Shown: positions 37,600-47,332 of the stretch, one piece after another | Layout: each line of letters opens with the position of its first letter | Numbering within the stretch: the stretch's first letter is position 1 | Assembly: GCA_029688905.1 (NCBI GenBank) | Contig: JARULB010000006.1 | Coordinates: 62,001 to 126,000 of the forward strand | Source of the DNA: Balneolales bacterium ANBcel1 | Lineage (GTDB): Bacteria > Bacteroidota > Rhodothermia > Balneolales > Natronogracilivirgulaceae | Reading direction: 5' to 3' | Length of the DNA: 64,000 bases | The notes under the pieces: model-generated | Databases searched by the model: none | Seen by the model: only the letters and a program-made list of their open reading frames with translations | What the model was told of the DNA's origin: nothing | Position numbers and translations under genes: made by a program

Positions 37600-40281
37600 T
37601 CAAAGCGTATAGCGAACACCCATTCTGACACCGATGCCGTCTCTGTAGTCGATAGCCAGGGGATACAGATCCCGGCTGTGAGCAAATCTCTTCATCTCCG
37701 TATTGAGCAGGTTGAAGCCATCCGCCCAGAACTGGAAATGCTCCGATATCCGGAACCGGAAGGATGCCGACAGGTTGGACCATCCGTCTTCATAGGCATC
37801 CAGATAGACCGGATTCTGCCGGTTTACCGAGGGAGCCATCACCGGGGTACTGCCGTAGCTGTACAGATACTCGTCCGTCCAGTGCCAGGCTACTTCCATA
37901 TCAAAACGCCCCCTGTTGTATCCCAAAGCCACATTTACAGTATGTGCACTTTGGTGGGGAAGACTGATTTCCTCGCCCCTGTCGTCCGGCTGCCAGCTGG
38001 AGTCGGTCCAGGTGTAATTGGCTCTGACATGCAGAAATCGCATGAAGCCCGGCAGAAAGCCGAGATGCTGCTGCGCACTCAGCTCCAGTCCGTAGAGCGA
38101 GGCTTCATCGCTGCTGTTGCGATAGGTCCGCTCCGTCCACTCCATTCCGTTATCATCTTCGGTAACCCGGACGGATTCCACCATCAGTCCGGAGATATTC
38201 TTGTAGAAAAGACCCATCTCGACCGTTCCTGTCTGTGAAACGGCATGGGTAATGTAGAAATCGATGTTATCCGAAAGCATGGGTTCCAGCTCCGGGTTGC
38301 CGCGGTGGATGATGCCTGCAGCCGGGTTATACAGTTCAAACGGAGCCAGCAGATGGAAATCGGGCCTGATAATAGAGCGTGAGTAAGCGGCTCCGATACG
38401 GGTATCGCGGCCCGGGAGGCCGGTCTCGGCCTGGAGGTGGGGAAACAGGTCGGTGTAACTTGCCGTCACCTCGCTTTCCCGCGTCTCGGTGTGCTCGCCG
38501 TCATCGTTGAACAGTACTTCCCTTCCGTCATAGGTGGCTTCCGTATGCTCAACCCGCAGGCCGGTCAGGATATTCAGCGGTCCAACATCCAGCGAGACCA
38601 TGGCAAAACCGGCGTACACCTGTTCCAGGGCATCGTGATTCCGGATGTCGGACAATGCCCGTTCCTGATCGTCATCTTTGGTAAAGGTTGGCCGCTGTGA
38701 CCGCAAAAACGAGCGGGCATCCTCGGTTTTGACCAGCCAGGGTATGGTGTAATCACCGTTCATCACCCCTACATTGCGCTGATCCAGCATGTTGAAGCGC
38801 TCCATCCGCAGTGTCCGCTGATTGACAAAGCTGCTTTCCCGGTAAGTGGCCTCATGATTTTTGAGCATCGCGCTTGCACCTGCAACGGCCTCTCCGAATT
38901 CGAACGGAATCCTGAGGGAGGCATCGCCCGAAAACGTGTGGTCGCTGTAATCGCCGAGCGCCCGTTCAAATTCCTGGCCGATGATGAAATTCCGGTTGAT
39001 GGAGCCGTCGTCCAGGACCAGGATATCCCTGCCTACGATCTGCATGAATGGGCGGGAACGGTCCTGCATGTCAATGTTCATGTCGATCTCATCGAACAGG
39101 AACGGGAACCGGTAATCGGCCACATCGGTAGCCGTGTGAGACCATCCGGCGTTGTACTGGAGCTCGACCGAGTCAAAGCGGTGCTTTCCGCTTCCGCTGA
39201 CGTGATATGTCGACGCATCCATTTCCACACGCGAGGCGTCGTGCAAATAGTAACTCTGCAGGCCGGCAGCACCGGTTTCCTGCACACTGACCCAGTCACC
39301 GCCGGCATGGCGGCTGTCGGTATGCCGTTCCGTCGTGCGGGTAATGGAGTGTGCCGAGGCCCGCAGCCGGTATTCTGTCATTTCATCAGGCTGGTAGTAG
39401 AGCTGGAAACTCCCTCCCATCCGGCTGTTCTCCATGGTTTGCATACCGGTGGCATAGCTCTCCAGGACATCCACCGGACCATTTCCAAAGTCTGCGGAAT
39501 CAAATTCATAGCCCATCAGATCCACGCCGCTGTGGTCGTACTGGTGGTTGACCTGCACAGAAATGCCCAGATTGTCCCGGATCATCTCCCGAAATGTGGC
39601 GGCAAACCGGCTGCTTGGACCGGTGAATCCGAAATAGCGGGTATTGGCTCCGCCACCGGCGATAATGGAGACGTTACGATTTGATACCATCGGTGATGGC
39701 GTCAGCAGATTGATGGTTCCGCCGATTCCAGCGGCGTGCATGTCCGGGGTGCGGATACGGATCACTTCTACGGCGTCAATCATGTCGGTGGACATGGTGG
39801 TCAGGTCGAAGGTCCGGCCGCCCTGCCCCGAAGTCGCACTTTGAACACCATCCACGGTAAGATTAAACAGGTTTCGCCCGGCACCCCTGAAATTAAACTC
39901 GCCCTGCCGTCCGCCCTGCATTCCGGCAACACGAAGCAGTGCTTCAGGCACCGTATAGTCTCCATGTCTGCTCAATTCGTACACTGCAAGCGCTTTTTTC
40001 CTCTCCGTAAAAACCTGCGTATCGTGTGAACCGGGCTGTGAATCCGGTCCGGCCGCTTCAGACCCGGTCACGGTTTCCGTTGTGCCGGCAATCGGTATGG
40101 CCCCATCATCAGCAAAAAAGTCTGAACCGGCGGATGCCGTCGTCATCGCAAAAAGAAGAGCAAGCATGACCGGAACCGCCTTTGCGCTTCTGTGAACCGA
40201 AGCCGCTTTCAGTGAACCGCGGAACGCCTGTCGGCCTGCCGCCTGCTCGCCTTGCTCTGCTGAGTTAACGTTATATTTCAT
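37600..40281 (-). CDS. TonB-dependent receptor without N-terminal extension
   Basis: An 893-residue outer-membrane receptor. Signal peptide MLALLFAMTTASA (to about residue 50), a short linker, then the plug: YTVPEALLRVAGMQGG, FNFRGAGRNLFNLTVDG and RIRTPDMHAAGIGGTINL. The barrel ends RMGVRYTL. Unlike the preceding receptor it has no carboxypeptidase-like domain and no signalling (STN) domain. Alignment by eye shows it is closer to the third receptor (shared RDLYP and RDG motifs near the C-terminus). A candidate operator lies 134 bp upstream of the start. Its substrate is inferred from the locus. Confidence 0.9.
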   Translation of the reverse strand: MKYNVNSAEQGEQAAGRQAFRGSLKAASVHRSAKAVPVMLALLFAMTTASAGSDFFADDGAIPIAGTTETVTGSEAAGPDSQPGSHDTQVFTERKKALAVYELSRHGDYTVPEALLRVAGMQGGRQGEFNFRGAGRNLFNLTVDGVQSATSGQGGRTFDLTTMSTDMIDAVEVIRIRTPDMHAAGIGGTINLLTPSPMVSNRNVSIIAGGGANTRYFGFTGPSSRFAATFREMIRDNLGISVQVNHQYDHSGVDLMGYEFDSADFGNGPVDVLESYATGMQTMENSRMGGSFQLYYQPDEMTEYRLRASAHSITRTTERHTDSRHAGGDWVSVQETGAAGLQSYYLHDASRVEMDASTYHVSGSGKHRFDSVELQYNAGWSHTATDVADYRFPFLFDEIDMNIDMQDRSRPFMQIVGRDILVLDDGSINRNFIIGQEFERALGDYSDHTFSGDASLRIPFEFGEAVAGASAMLKNHEATYRESSFVNQRTLRMERFNMLDQRNVGVMNGDYTIPWLVKTEDARSFLRSQRPTFTKDDDQERALSDIRNHDALEQVYAGFAMVSLDVGPLNILTGLRVEHTEATYDGREVLFNDDGEHTETRESEVTASYTDLFPHLQAETGLPGRDTRIGAAYSRSIIRPDFHLLAPFELYNPAAGIIHRGNPELEPMLSDNIDFYITHAVSQTGTVEMGLFYKNISGLMVESVRVTEDDNGMEWTERTYRNSSDEASLYGLELSAQQHLGFLPGFMRFLHVRANYTWTDSSWQPDDRGEEISLPHQSAHTVNVALGYNRGRFDMEVAWHWTDEYLYSYGSTPVMAPSVNRQNPVYLDAYEDGWSNLSASFRFRISEHFQFWADGFNLLNTEMKRFAHSRDLYPLAIDYRDGIGVRMGVRYTL

Positions 40282-40415
40282 CTATTTGACAATTTTTAGA
40301 TTCTTGCGTCTGACGGGGTATTCTTGTCTGAATCTCCTTTATGGCATCCGGACTCACTTGCAAGAACATCCTCATCAGCGGATTCTACTTTGAAATAAGA
40401 GCTTACATGAAAAAA

Positions 40416-40427
40416 GTTATCGGTAAC
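40416..40427. promoter_or_regulatory. Candidate LacI-type operator, site 2
   Basis: GTTATCGGTAAC, 134 bp upstream of the second TonB receptor, inside a longer near-palindrome AGTTATCGGTAACT. It matches the recurrent motif at its CGGT core. Confidence 0.5.
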
Positions 40428-40560
40428 TAAAACTCACCAAAAGAGGCCGTCCGCGTATTGTTCTTCCGGGGCTATACCAGTGAGACGAGGCATACGGGAG
40501 GCTTCGTGACAGATAATTATGCTGGATTAATCGGCGTGCCGGCATGACTGGTTATCTATC

Positions 40561-43152
40561 CTAAAACGTATAATTAAGGCCGAGCCGGATGGTCTGTCCG
40601 TCCCGAAGCGTCATCAATTCGGGATAGAGGTCACGTGAGTCCCTGTAGGTCCGGATCTCCTGATTGAGCAGGTTGGATGCATCCGCCCATAGACTAAAGT
40701 AATCCGAAATACGGAACCGGACAAAAGCGGACAGGTCCGACCACCCGTCGCGATATTGGTCAAGGTACATCGCTTCGCTGCCGAGCGACGGTGCGAGACG
40801 AGGCTCATCGGCATATTCCCGCAGCACTTTGGCGGCGTGGTAGAAAGAGAGCTGTGCATCCACCCGGGCCTGAGAGTAACTGAGAGCCACATTCAGGACA
40901 TGCGGACTCTGAAACGGCAGGGAGAGCTCTTCCTCCCGGTTCGCGGGCTGGTACTCGGACTCGGTCCATGTGTAGGTGGCATACAGTCCGAGATTCTCAA
41001 GCGGACCCGGTAAAAATCGCAGATCATGGCGCCATGACAGTTCCACACCATACACGGTTGCCGACTTGTCGCTGTTTACAAAGGTTCTTTCGGTACCGCT
41101 GATCACCGTTTCCTCACCGGCAAAGAGCTCGCTGTCAAAATACGGGATATCCCCCTGGCTGATTTCAATTTGCCGCCGGCTTGCCGTAATAAAATCGGAT
41201 ATCTCCTTGTAGAAGGCCCCTGCAGAAACGGCACCGAGCACCGGATGTACATGCTCGATGTGCAGGTCAAAGTTATCCGACACGACTGACTCCAGAGCGG
41301 AGTTGCCGCGGAATATGGTCGTATCCCTGGCGGTTGTCAGTTGGAAGGGAGCCAGATGGTGGTAGTCGGGTCGCTGATGGGTCCTGGAGTAGGCCAGTTG
41401 CACACGCAGTCCTTCGATCGGCTCCAACCCAATACGGGCGTTCGGAAAAAAGCTGGTGTAACTGCCGGAGCTGGTGGTATCTTCGGTGGAGCTGTACAGG
41501 CCAAATCGGTTGTAGAAAACGGCCCGGCCGTCGTAGGAACCCTCGGTGTGTTCAATCCGGAGCCCGCCCATCAGGGTCAGCATACCGAGCTCAAAAGTTG
41601 CCATTCCATACCCGCCATAGATCTGTTCATTGGCCCGGTAGTTCCAGATATCGGATTCACGGTAGAAGAGCTCCCGGTCGTACGACATGTTCGGAAGGGT
41701 GGAATGGAAAAAGCTGCGAGCGCCATCCGAATCGAGAATCCAGGGCAGCTGGTAGTCATCATCAAACACATGGGACGACAGCGGGTTGTTATCGTCGAAG
41801 CTGGAGTGGTTCAATCCCGCGATCCGGTAACTGTATTTCCGGTAGGCGCCCTCCTCATTGGCATCCTTGACACGCAACAACGCGGAAGAACCCACTTTTA
41901 CGGAACCCATGTTATGGGGAATTTTCAGGTCCAGTTTTCCCGTAAAATGGTTATCCAGATGATGGTTGACGATATAATCCATGTTCTGCAGGGTGAGATT
42001 ACGTCTCAGCGGCGCGTTATCGACCGGTTCCATGGAGGGACGGCTCCGGTCGGCCATATCTATGTCAAAGGCCAGCCGCTCAACATGAAACGGAAAGCGG
42101 TAGTCATCTTTTTCGATGATGGAGCGGGACCAGCCCAGTGTATACGATACATTCATCAGATCCAGGTAGTGTTCTCCGCCCGTCTGAACCATGTAGCGCT
42201 GAATGTCCGTGTCATTGAGCTGGAGGTCGGTTGCCAGGCGTCCCTGCGCTGCAGTTGTGACGGCATCCGACCAGTTTCCGTTGGCTGAGCGTGAATATCG
42301 GTGCCATGACTCCCGGCGACTATCGTTTGCGAATGCGCCGCGAAGATGAAACATTGCCTGCTCGCCGTGCAGATAGGTAAGCTGGAGGGAGCCTCCCAGC
42401 CGTTCATGTTCGTCGAAATAGAGTCCGGGAGCGACACTCTCAAGCACGTCTGTAAATCCGTCTCCGAAATCGGCAGCATCATACTGTGTAGCAAGCGACT
42501 CAAGAGCACGGTTGTCGTTCTGGTGATGGAGGTTGAGGCTCAGGAACAGATTTTCCACCGGGTTGTCGGAATAGAAGAAGCTGGCGCGGGTCGCTGGTGA
42601 GAGAAAATCGGAATAGCGGGTTTGAAGGCCGCCGCCGGCATGGGCCGAGATGACCCGCTCTTCCGAAGGCGTCCGAAACGTTCGCAAATTCACGACTCCA
42701 CCCAGGGCTTCGGCATCCATGTCGGGTGTGACCACGCGGATGATCTCCAGGTCACGGATAAAGTCGGCGGAGAAGCCGCCGGGATGTGTGAGGCGGTTGC
42801 CCATTCCGGAAGAGGCCAGTCTCTGACCGTCGACGGTCAGGTTGAACCGATTCAGCCCCACACCACGGATACTGAAAGAACCGTCTTGCATGCCATGAAC
42901 GCCGGGCAGCCGCTTTGCCGCATCCTGAAGAGAGAAATCACCAAAAAGCTCAAGGTCTTCTACCGCTATTACGGATGAAAACGGCTTCGCTGAAGCGTCC
43001 CGGGAATTGGCCTCCGCTGCCTGCCATGCGAAAAGCGGCAGGAGAACCAGTGCAGCCATCCGGAAGGCAAGCCCGGTTTTCTGCGGTCTGCAGTTATTAT
43101 GGCGTTTGCGGTGACAGCGGGCCGCAGTGGCTGATGAAACGTAATCATTCAT
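40561..43152 (-). CDS. TonB-dependent receptor, third tandem copy
   Basis: An 863-residue outer-membrane receptor. Signal peptide (LVLLPLFAWQAAEA), plug with DAAKRLPGVHGMQDGSFSIRG, LTVDGQRLASSGMG and RVVTPDMDAEALGGVVNL, and a beta-barrel ending LGLNYTF, a typical C-terminal aromatic signal. No carboxypeptidase-like or STN domain. It is a paralogue of the receptor at 37600-40281. It is the first transcribed of the three on the minus strand, with a candidate operator about 93 bp upstream. Expected role: import of pectic oligomers. Confidence 0.9.
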   Translation of the reverse strand: MNDYVSSATAARCHRKRHNNCRPQKTGLAFRMAALVLLPLFAWQAAEANSRDASAKPFSSVIAVEDLELFGDFSLQDAAKRLPGVHGMQDGSFSIRGVGLNRFNLTVDGQRLASSGMGNRLTHPGGFSADFIRDLEIIRVVTPDMDAEALGGVVNLRTFRTPSEERVISAHAGGGLQTRYSDFLSPATRASFFYSDNPVENLFLSLNLHHQNDNRALESLATQYDAADFGDGFTDVLESVAPGLYFDEHERLGGSLQLTYLHGEQAMFHLRGAFANDSRRESWHRYSRSANGNWSDAVTTAAQGRLATDLQLNDTDIQRYMVQTGGEHYLDLMNVSYTLGWSRSIIEKDDYRFPFHVERLAFDIDMADRSRPSMEPVDNAPLRRNLTLQNMDYIVNHHLDNHFTGKLDLKIPHNMGSVKVGSSALLRVKDANEEGAYRKYSYRIAGLNHSSFDDNNPLSSHVFDDDYQLPWILDSDGARSFFHSTLPNMSYDRELFYRESDIWNYRANEQIYGGYGMATFELGMLTLMGGLRIEHTEGSYDGRAVFYNRFGLYSSTEDTTSSGSYTSFFPNARIGLEPIEGLRVQLAYSRTHQRPDYHHLAPFQLTTARDTTIFRGNSALESVVSDNFDLHIEHVHPVLGAVSAGAFYKEISDFITASRRQIEISQGDIPYFDSELFAGEETVISGTERTFVNSDKSATVYGVELSWRHDLRFLPGPLENLGLYATYTWTESEYQPANREEELSLPFQSPHVLNVALSYSQARVDAQLSFYHAAKVLREYADEPRLAPSLGSEAMYLDQYRDGWSDLSAFVRFRISDYFSLWADASNLLNQEIRTYRDSRDLYPELMTLRDGQTIRLGLNYTF

Positions 43153-43244
43153 GAGATCATGTATTTAATCTTGCTGAGAGACAGTAAACAGGTGTGCTGT
43201 ATATCTTGTGGCAACGGATGTTCGCAGAGATTGAAATAGGTAAA

Positions 43245-43256
43245 GTAATCGGTTAC
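43245..43256. promoter_or_regulatory. Candidate LacI-type operator, site 3
   Basis: GTAATCGGTTAC, a near-perfect dyad with a central CpG, 93 bp upstream of the third TonB receptor. Confidence 0.6.
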
Positions 43257-43368
43257 GTTGATTAAGACGTTCTCCGGAACAGCGGCCGGAAAGCGGTTCC
43301 CGATCTAATAGATGAGACGACGTTTTTCTTGCCATCCGTGACAGACGGCCTGTCCCGTTTTTCCGATT

Positions 43369-44919
43369 TTATCCACCTGTGAGCCCTGCCGGTACCGTTC
43401 CAAAATCAATACCCAGAATCAGGCTGAACAGGAAGTAGGTCAGTAGCGTAATCAGAATGGCAAACAGCACATTCAGCAGCATTCCGGCACGGGCCATTTC
43501 CGGGATAGTCATTACGTTGCTGCCGTAAACAATGGCGTTCGGAGGCGTTGCAACCGGAAGCATGAACGCGCAGCTGGCGACCACGGCAACAGGTATGGCG
43601 AGCAGCAGCGGGTTTTCGCCGATGCCGATAGCCACCGATCCCATAATCGGGAGAAATGCCGCGGCGGTAGCCGAATTGCTGGCCATCTCGGTAAACATAA
43701 TAATCACCATGGCTACGATCAGGATGATCAGAATCACCGGCCATCCTGCCAGGATACCGAAAAAGCCACCGATCCACTCGGCCAGGCCCGTGCGCTGGAT
43801 GGCTGCGGCCAGGGTGAGTCCGCCGCCGAACAGAATCAGCACACCCCAGGGGAGTTTTTCGGCTGCCTTCCAGGTGAGCATGAACACGCCCCGTTTCGGA
43901 TCAACGGGAATCAAAAACAGCAGCAGTGCTCCGAAAATCGCGATTCCCGCGTCACTGATTCCCGGGATTCGGGTTTCGATGAGCGGCCGGGTCATCCACA
44001 GGATGGCCACCAGAGCAAAAACAAACGCGATAATCAGTTCGGGCCGTGTCATGCGTCCCAGTTCGGATACCTCTCTGCGGATGAATGCCTGTCCGCCGGG
44101 CAGCGTCTGGAAACGCACGGGGAACGCCACATTCACCAGCGCGTAGAATATGAGCGGGAACCCCAGTACGGCGATCGGAACCCCCATAAGCATCCATTGG
44201 GCGAAGGATATTTCGATACCGTAGGATTCCTGCACAAAGCCGATGAGCAGCGCGTTGGTGGGAGTCCCGATGACCGTCGCGAGGCCGCCTACACTTGCGG
44301 AATAGGCGATCGCAAGCATCAGTGCCACGGCAAAATGGTGATACTGCCGGTGCTCGTCGGGTGTGTGCTCCCCCTCTTTTGTCAGTTGAATGACCGACAG
44401 CGCGATGGGCAGCATCATCATGGTGGCGGCGGTATTGCTCACCCACATACTGAGGAACATGGCCGAAACCATAAATCCCGCCAGAATATTCCTGGGACGG
44501 GATCCCATCACCTGGATGATGTTGAGCGCGATACGGCGGTGCAGGCCCCATTGCTGCATGGCGATGGCAATAATAAATCCGCCCATGAAGAGGAAGATCA
44601 TGGGATTGGCATAGGGATTGGCGGCCTGGCCGACATCGGCAATTCCAAGCAGCGGAAACAGTACCACTGGCAGCAGGGCTGTGGCGGAAATCGGTATCAC
44701 CTCGGTGATCCACCATGTGGCCATGAGCAGCGCGACAGCCGCCGTCCTCCACCCTTCCACGCTCAACCCCTCCGGCGACGGCATCAACAGCATCAACAGA
44801 AATATCAGAAGCCCGGCGAACAGGCCGGCCCATTTTGCCGGGCTCACCGGCGCTCCGCCATTGGGCGGCGCTGTCGTTTGGTTCGAGTTGTCGGCGCTGT
44901 TTTCAGTGAGGGCAGGCAT
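43369..44919 (-). CDS. DASS/SLC13 family sodium-coupled anion symporter
   Basis: A 516-residue inner-membrane transporter with about 11-12 helices. The family's paired Ser-Asn-Thr motifs are present: WVSNTAATMMMLPIAL and EMASNSATAAAFLPIMG, which form the substrate- and Na+-binding site. The N-terminal 28 residues are a polar tail. The family transports C4 dicarboxylates, citrate or sulfate with sodium; in this pectin locus it may carry a uronate or an organic acid, but that is inference. It is followed by the SDR/GH88 pair, which lies upstream on the same strand. Confidence 0.9.
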   Translation of the reverse strand: MPALTENSADNSNQTTAPPNGGAPVSPAKWAGLFAGLLIFLLMLLMPSPEGLSVEGWRTAAVALLMATWWITEVIPISATALLPVVLFPLLGIADVGQAANPYANPMIFLFMGGFIIAIAMQQWGLHRRIALNIIQVMGSRPRNILAGFMVSAMFLSMWVSNTAATMMMLPIALSVIQLTKEGEHTPDEHRQYHHFAVALMLAIAYSASVGGLATVIGTPTNALLIGFVQESYGIEISFAQWMLMGVPIAVLGFPLIFYALVNVAFPVRFQTLPGGQAFIRREVSELGRMTRPELIIAFVFALVAILWMTRPLIETRIPGISDAGIAIFGALLLFLIPVDPKRGVFMLTWKAAEKLPWGVLILFGGGLTLAAAIQRTGLAEWIGGFFGILAGWPVILIILIVAMVIIMFTEMASNSATAAAFLPIMGSVAIGIGENPLLLAIPVAVVASCAFMLPVATPPNAIVYGSNVMTIPEMARAGMLLNVLFAILITLLTYFLFSLILGIDFGTVPAGLTGG

Positions 44920-44981
44920 ACATCAAAATGTTATAACACGTATATGGAACCGCTTTTCTGCGTTGGATTGAAATCAATCGA

Positions 44982-45752
44982 TCAGAGCCGCTGTACGGTC
45001 AGTCCGCCATCCACCATGAGCACCTCACCCGTGGAATAGGGAAAATCGCCGCGTGAAAGGGAGAGCACCGCTTTGGCGACATCCTCCGGCATTCCCCACC
45101 GGGGCTGGACGGTCAGTCCATCGGCGATCAGCCGGTCGTACTTATCGGTGACCCCGGAGGTCATATCGGTCCGGATAACACCCGGACGCACCTCATACAC
45201 CGGGATTCCATATTCCGCCAGGCGCACCGCCCATATTTTGCTGTGCATGGCAAATCCGGCCTTGGAGATGCAGTATTCTCCGCGCATCGTCGAGACCACC
45301 GTCGCTGAGATGGAGCCTACATTGATGATTTTCGCCTCATACCCCTCCTGTTGTTTTTTTTGTCCGACCATCCAGCCGGCGATCACCTGCGTCAGGAAAT
45401 AGGGACCCTGCAGGTTGATCCGCATGACGCGCTCGAAGCTCTCTTCTGTGGCCTCGAGCGGATCGAGCCGCTCTTTCGGTGCCACGCCGGCGTTGTTGAC
45501 CAGCACGTTCAGCCGGCCGAAACTCTCCCTCAGCCGTGCGAGGATAGCGTCACGGCCTTCACGGGAGCCCACATCGCCCTGGCAATAGAGAACCCGGGCG
45601 CCGGTCTGCCGCAACTCTTCCAGCGCGTCGGAGGCCTGTTCTTCATCACGGACCCCGTTCACGGCCAGGTCAAATCCGTTTTCTCCCAGTTTTCGGGCGA
45701 TGGCTTTTCCGATGCCCCGGGACCCGCCCGTAATCAGTGCTACCGGTTTCAT
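44982..45752 (-). CDS. SDR family oxidoreductase, possibly for uronate catabolism
   Basis: A 256-residue classical SDR. ATG 45752 (MKPVALITGGSRGIG) is chosen because an AGAGGA lies just upstream; the alternative ATG 15 bases earlier overlaps the GH88 stop. Cofactor motif TGGSRGIG (8-15), NNAG near 91, Ser in NVGSIS and catalytic YCISK near 160. Database-style labels would call it 3-ketoacyl-ACP reductase, but its position after a GH88-like gene makes a KduD-type 2-keto-3-deoxyuronate dehydrogenase or a fructuronate reductase more plausible. That is inference. It is translationally coupled to the upstream gene. Confidence 0.83.
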   Translation of the reverse strand: MKPVALITGGSRGIGKAIARKLGENGFDLAVNGVRDEEQASDALEELRQTGARVLYCQGDVGSREGRDAILARLRESFGRLNVLVNNAGVAPKERLDPLEATEESFERVMRINLQGPYFLTQVIAGWMVGQKKQQEGYEAKIINVGSISATVVSTMRGEYCISKAGFAMHSKIWAVRLAEYGIPVYEVRPGVIRTDMTSGVTDKYDRLIADGLTVQPRWGMPEDVAKAVLSLSRGDFPYSTGEVLMVDGGLTVQRL

Positions 45753-45766
45753 GAGATCCTCTGTCA

Positions 45767-47146
45767 TCAGGGTTTTCCAAAAAAGGTGTAATAGGGTTGC
45801 TGATTGGCCAGACGCCAGAGATAGAGCATCAGCTCGCGCGCGTGGTAATCCCCCCACATACTCGACTCATCGCAGGGGACTTTCCGGCCTTTCGGGATGT
45901 TGTCCCAGCCATTGGGCCGGTGGTATATCGAGTGAAGCAGCAGGCCATGGTGATCCGGGGATGTGCTTAGATAGGGCTCCTCCAGCAGCGTTTGGGCCAC
46001 AAGGAGTCCGGCTTGCATGTAGCGTTCGCCGCTCGCTTCCTCTCCTCGGTTTTTCAGGTAGCTGCCCAGGCGCAGCAGTCCCTGGGCGCCGATGGCAGCG
46101 GCGGAACTGTCGACCGGCTCATGGTCATTGTACGGGTCGGCTTTCATGGCCCGGTAATCGCCGAGCAGATGCAGCTGCGGAGCACCGGTATCCCAGTACG
46201 GGATGCCGTCGGTCGAGGTATGCTCCATATAGAAATCACAGGTGGCTTTTGCAGCTTTGAGCATCATCGCCTCAATATCCTTCCGTCCGCCGAACGGCTC
46301 GAGCTCCTCATCGGCAACCGTTTGCAGAAACTCAAGGAGCTCGGGATAGCCGGCCATGGCCCAGCTAAGCCCGCGGGTCCATGTGGAGAACGGTGAGTAG
46401 CCCTGCTGTGAATTGGGGCAGCGGAAGTTACCGTCGTTGGTGTTGAAGACCGCTTCGTGCGCGGTTCGTCCCCAGATATCGTAGGAGTCGCGCCCCTCGC
46501 CGTAGTAGATATTGAACTCGGCGGTGGATTGCGCATGCTGGATGAGGCGTTCCAGCAGGGAGATCGGCTCGTCGTGTTCACCGAACAGGGTATGTCCCAG
46601 CTTGTGGCTCATGGCCAGGGCCCGGAGGGTCCGTACGGTATCCACGAACAGGGAATGCGGACCGTTGAAGGAGCAGATGAAGCCGCCACCGCCGGCACGG
46701 CGGGTCCAGCGCGATGCCTGTACGGCACCGGTGTTCTTCAGCGCGAGTTCATAAAACGCCTTCTCCCACTCGTTTTCCTCGATACGGCCCTCCTGCTGCA
46801 GCCTCCACAGCGCGCCATAGGTACTGACATTATTGAAGCCATGGTCGTGCACACCGGTATGGGTTATATGGGGCGCCATCAGATCGAGGGTGGATGCGCG
46901 GCCCGACGCCAGGAACTCCTTCTCCCCGGTCGCATCAAATTGCAGGATTTCGGATCCGAACTGAAACCCCTGGGTCCACTCGGTCCATCCGCGGGTGGTG
47001 TACTTGCCGTTGATGGTGAAGACCGGAGAACCGCCAGCAGGATCGTATTCATTCCGGATCGCCCGGATCTTTCGGGCGGATTGCTCCCAAAAGCGCTCGA
47101 GCGCCGGTTTCAGGGATTCGGGTTGCAGATTGGTGTCAATTATCAT
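45767..47146 (-). CDS. GH88-related unsaturated uronyl hydrolase
   Basis: A 459-residue enzyme with the (alpha/alpha)6 barrel of family GH88. Recognisable segments are THTGVHDHGFNNVSTYG, FNTNDGNFRCPNSQQGYSPFSTWTRGLSWAM, DTGAPQL, DSSAAAIGAQGLL and WGDYHARELMLYLWRLA, characteristic of unsaturated glucuronyl hydrolase-like proteins. The family removes the 4,5-unsaturated uronic acid that lyases leave on oligosaccharide ends, producing 5-keto-4-deoxyuronate. No signal peptide is visible, so it acts in the cytosol. It is coupled to the SDR gene that follows. Its product would feed the KDG pathway at the right end of the window. Confidence 0.88.
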   Translation of the reverse strand: MIIDTNLQPESLKPALERFWEQSARKIRAIRNEYDPAGGSPVFTINGKYTTRGWTEWTQGFQFGSEILQFDATGEKEFLASGRASTLDLMAPHITHTGVHDHGFNNVSTYGALWRLQQEGRIEENEWEKAFYELALKNTGAVQASRWTRRAGGGGFICSFNGPHSLFVDTVRTLRALAMSHKLGHTLFGEHDEPISLLERLIQHAQSTAEFNIYYGEGRDSYDIWGRTAHEAVFNTNDGNFRCPNSQQGYSPFSTWTRGLSWAMAGYPELLEFLQTVADEELEPFGGRKDIEAMMLKAAKATCDFYMEHTSTDGIPYWDTGAPQLHLLGDYRAMKADPYNDHEPVDSSAAAIGAQGLLRLGSYLKNRGEEASGERYMQAGLLVAQTLLEEPYLSTSPDHHGLLLHSIYHRPNGWDNIPKGRKVPCDESSMWGDYHARELMLYLWRLANQQPYYTFFGKP

Positions 47147-47332
47147 AAAAAAGACAGGTTATGATCAGAATTTTTCCCGTTCGTGCGGTAATGACGAACG
47201 TGGTTCAAGTATATAAATGTGATGCAGTCCGCCGGTCTGCATGACGGAAGCCGGTGACTGTACGCAGTCGCGTCCCGGCATGTCCTGGCGGGTGTCTCCG
47301 GCATCCGGCGACATTGAAACCGGGCCGGGTTT

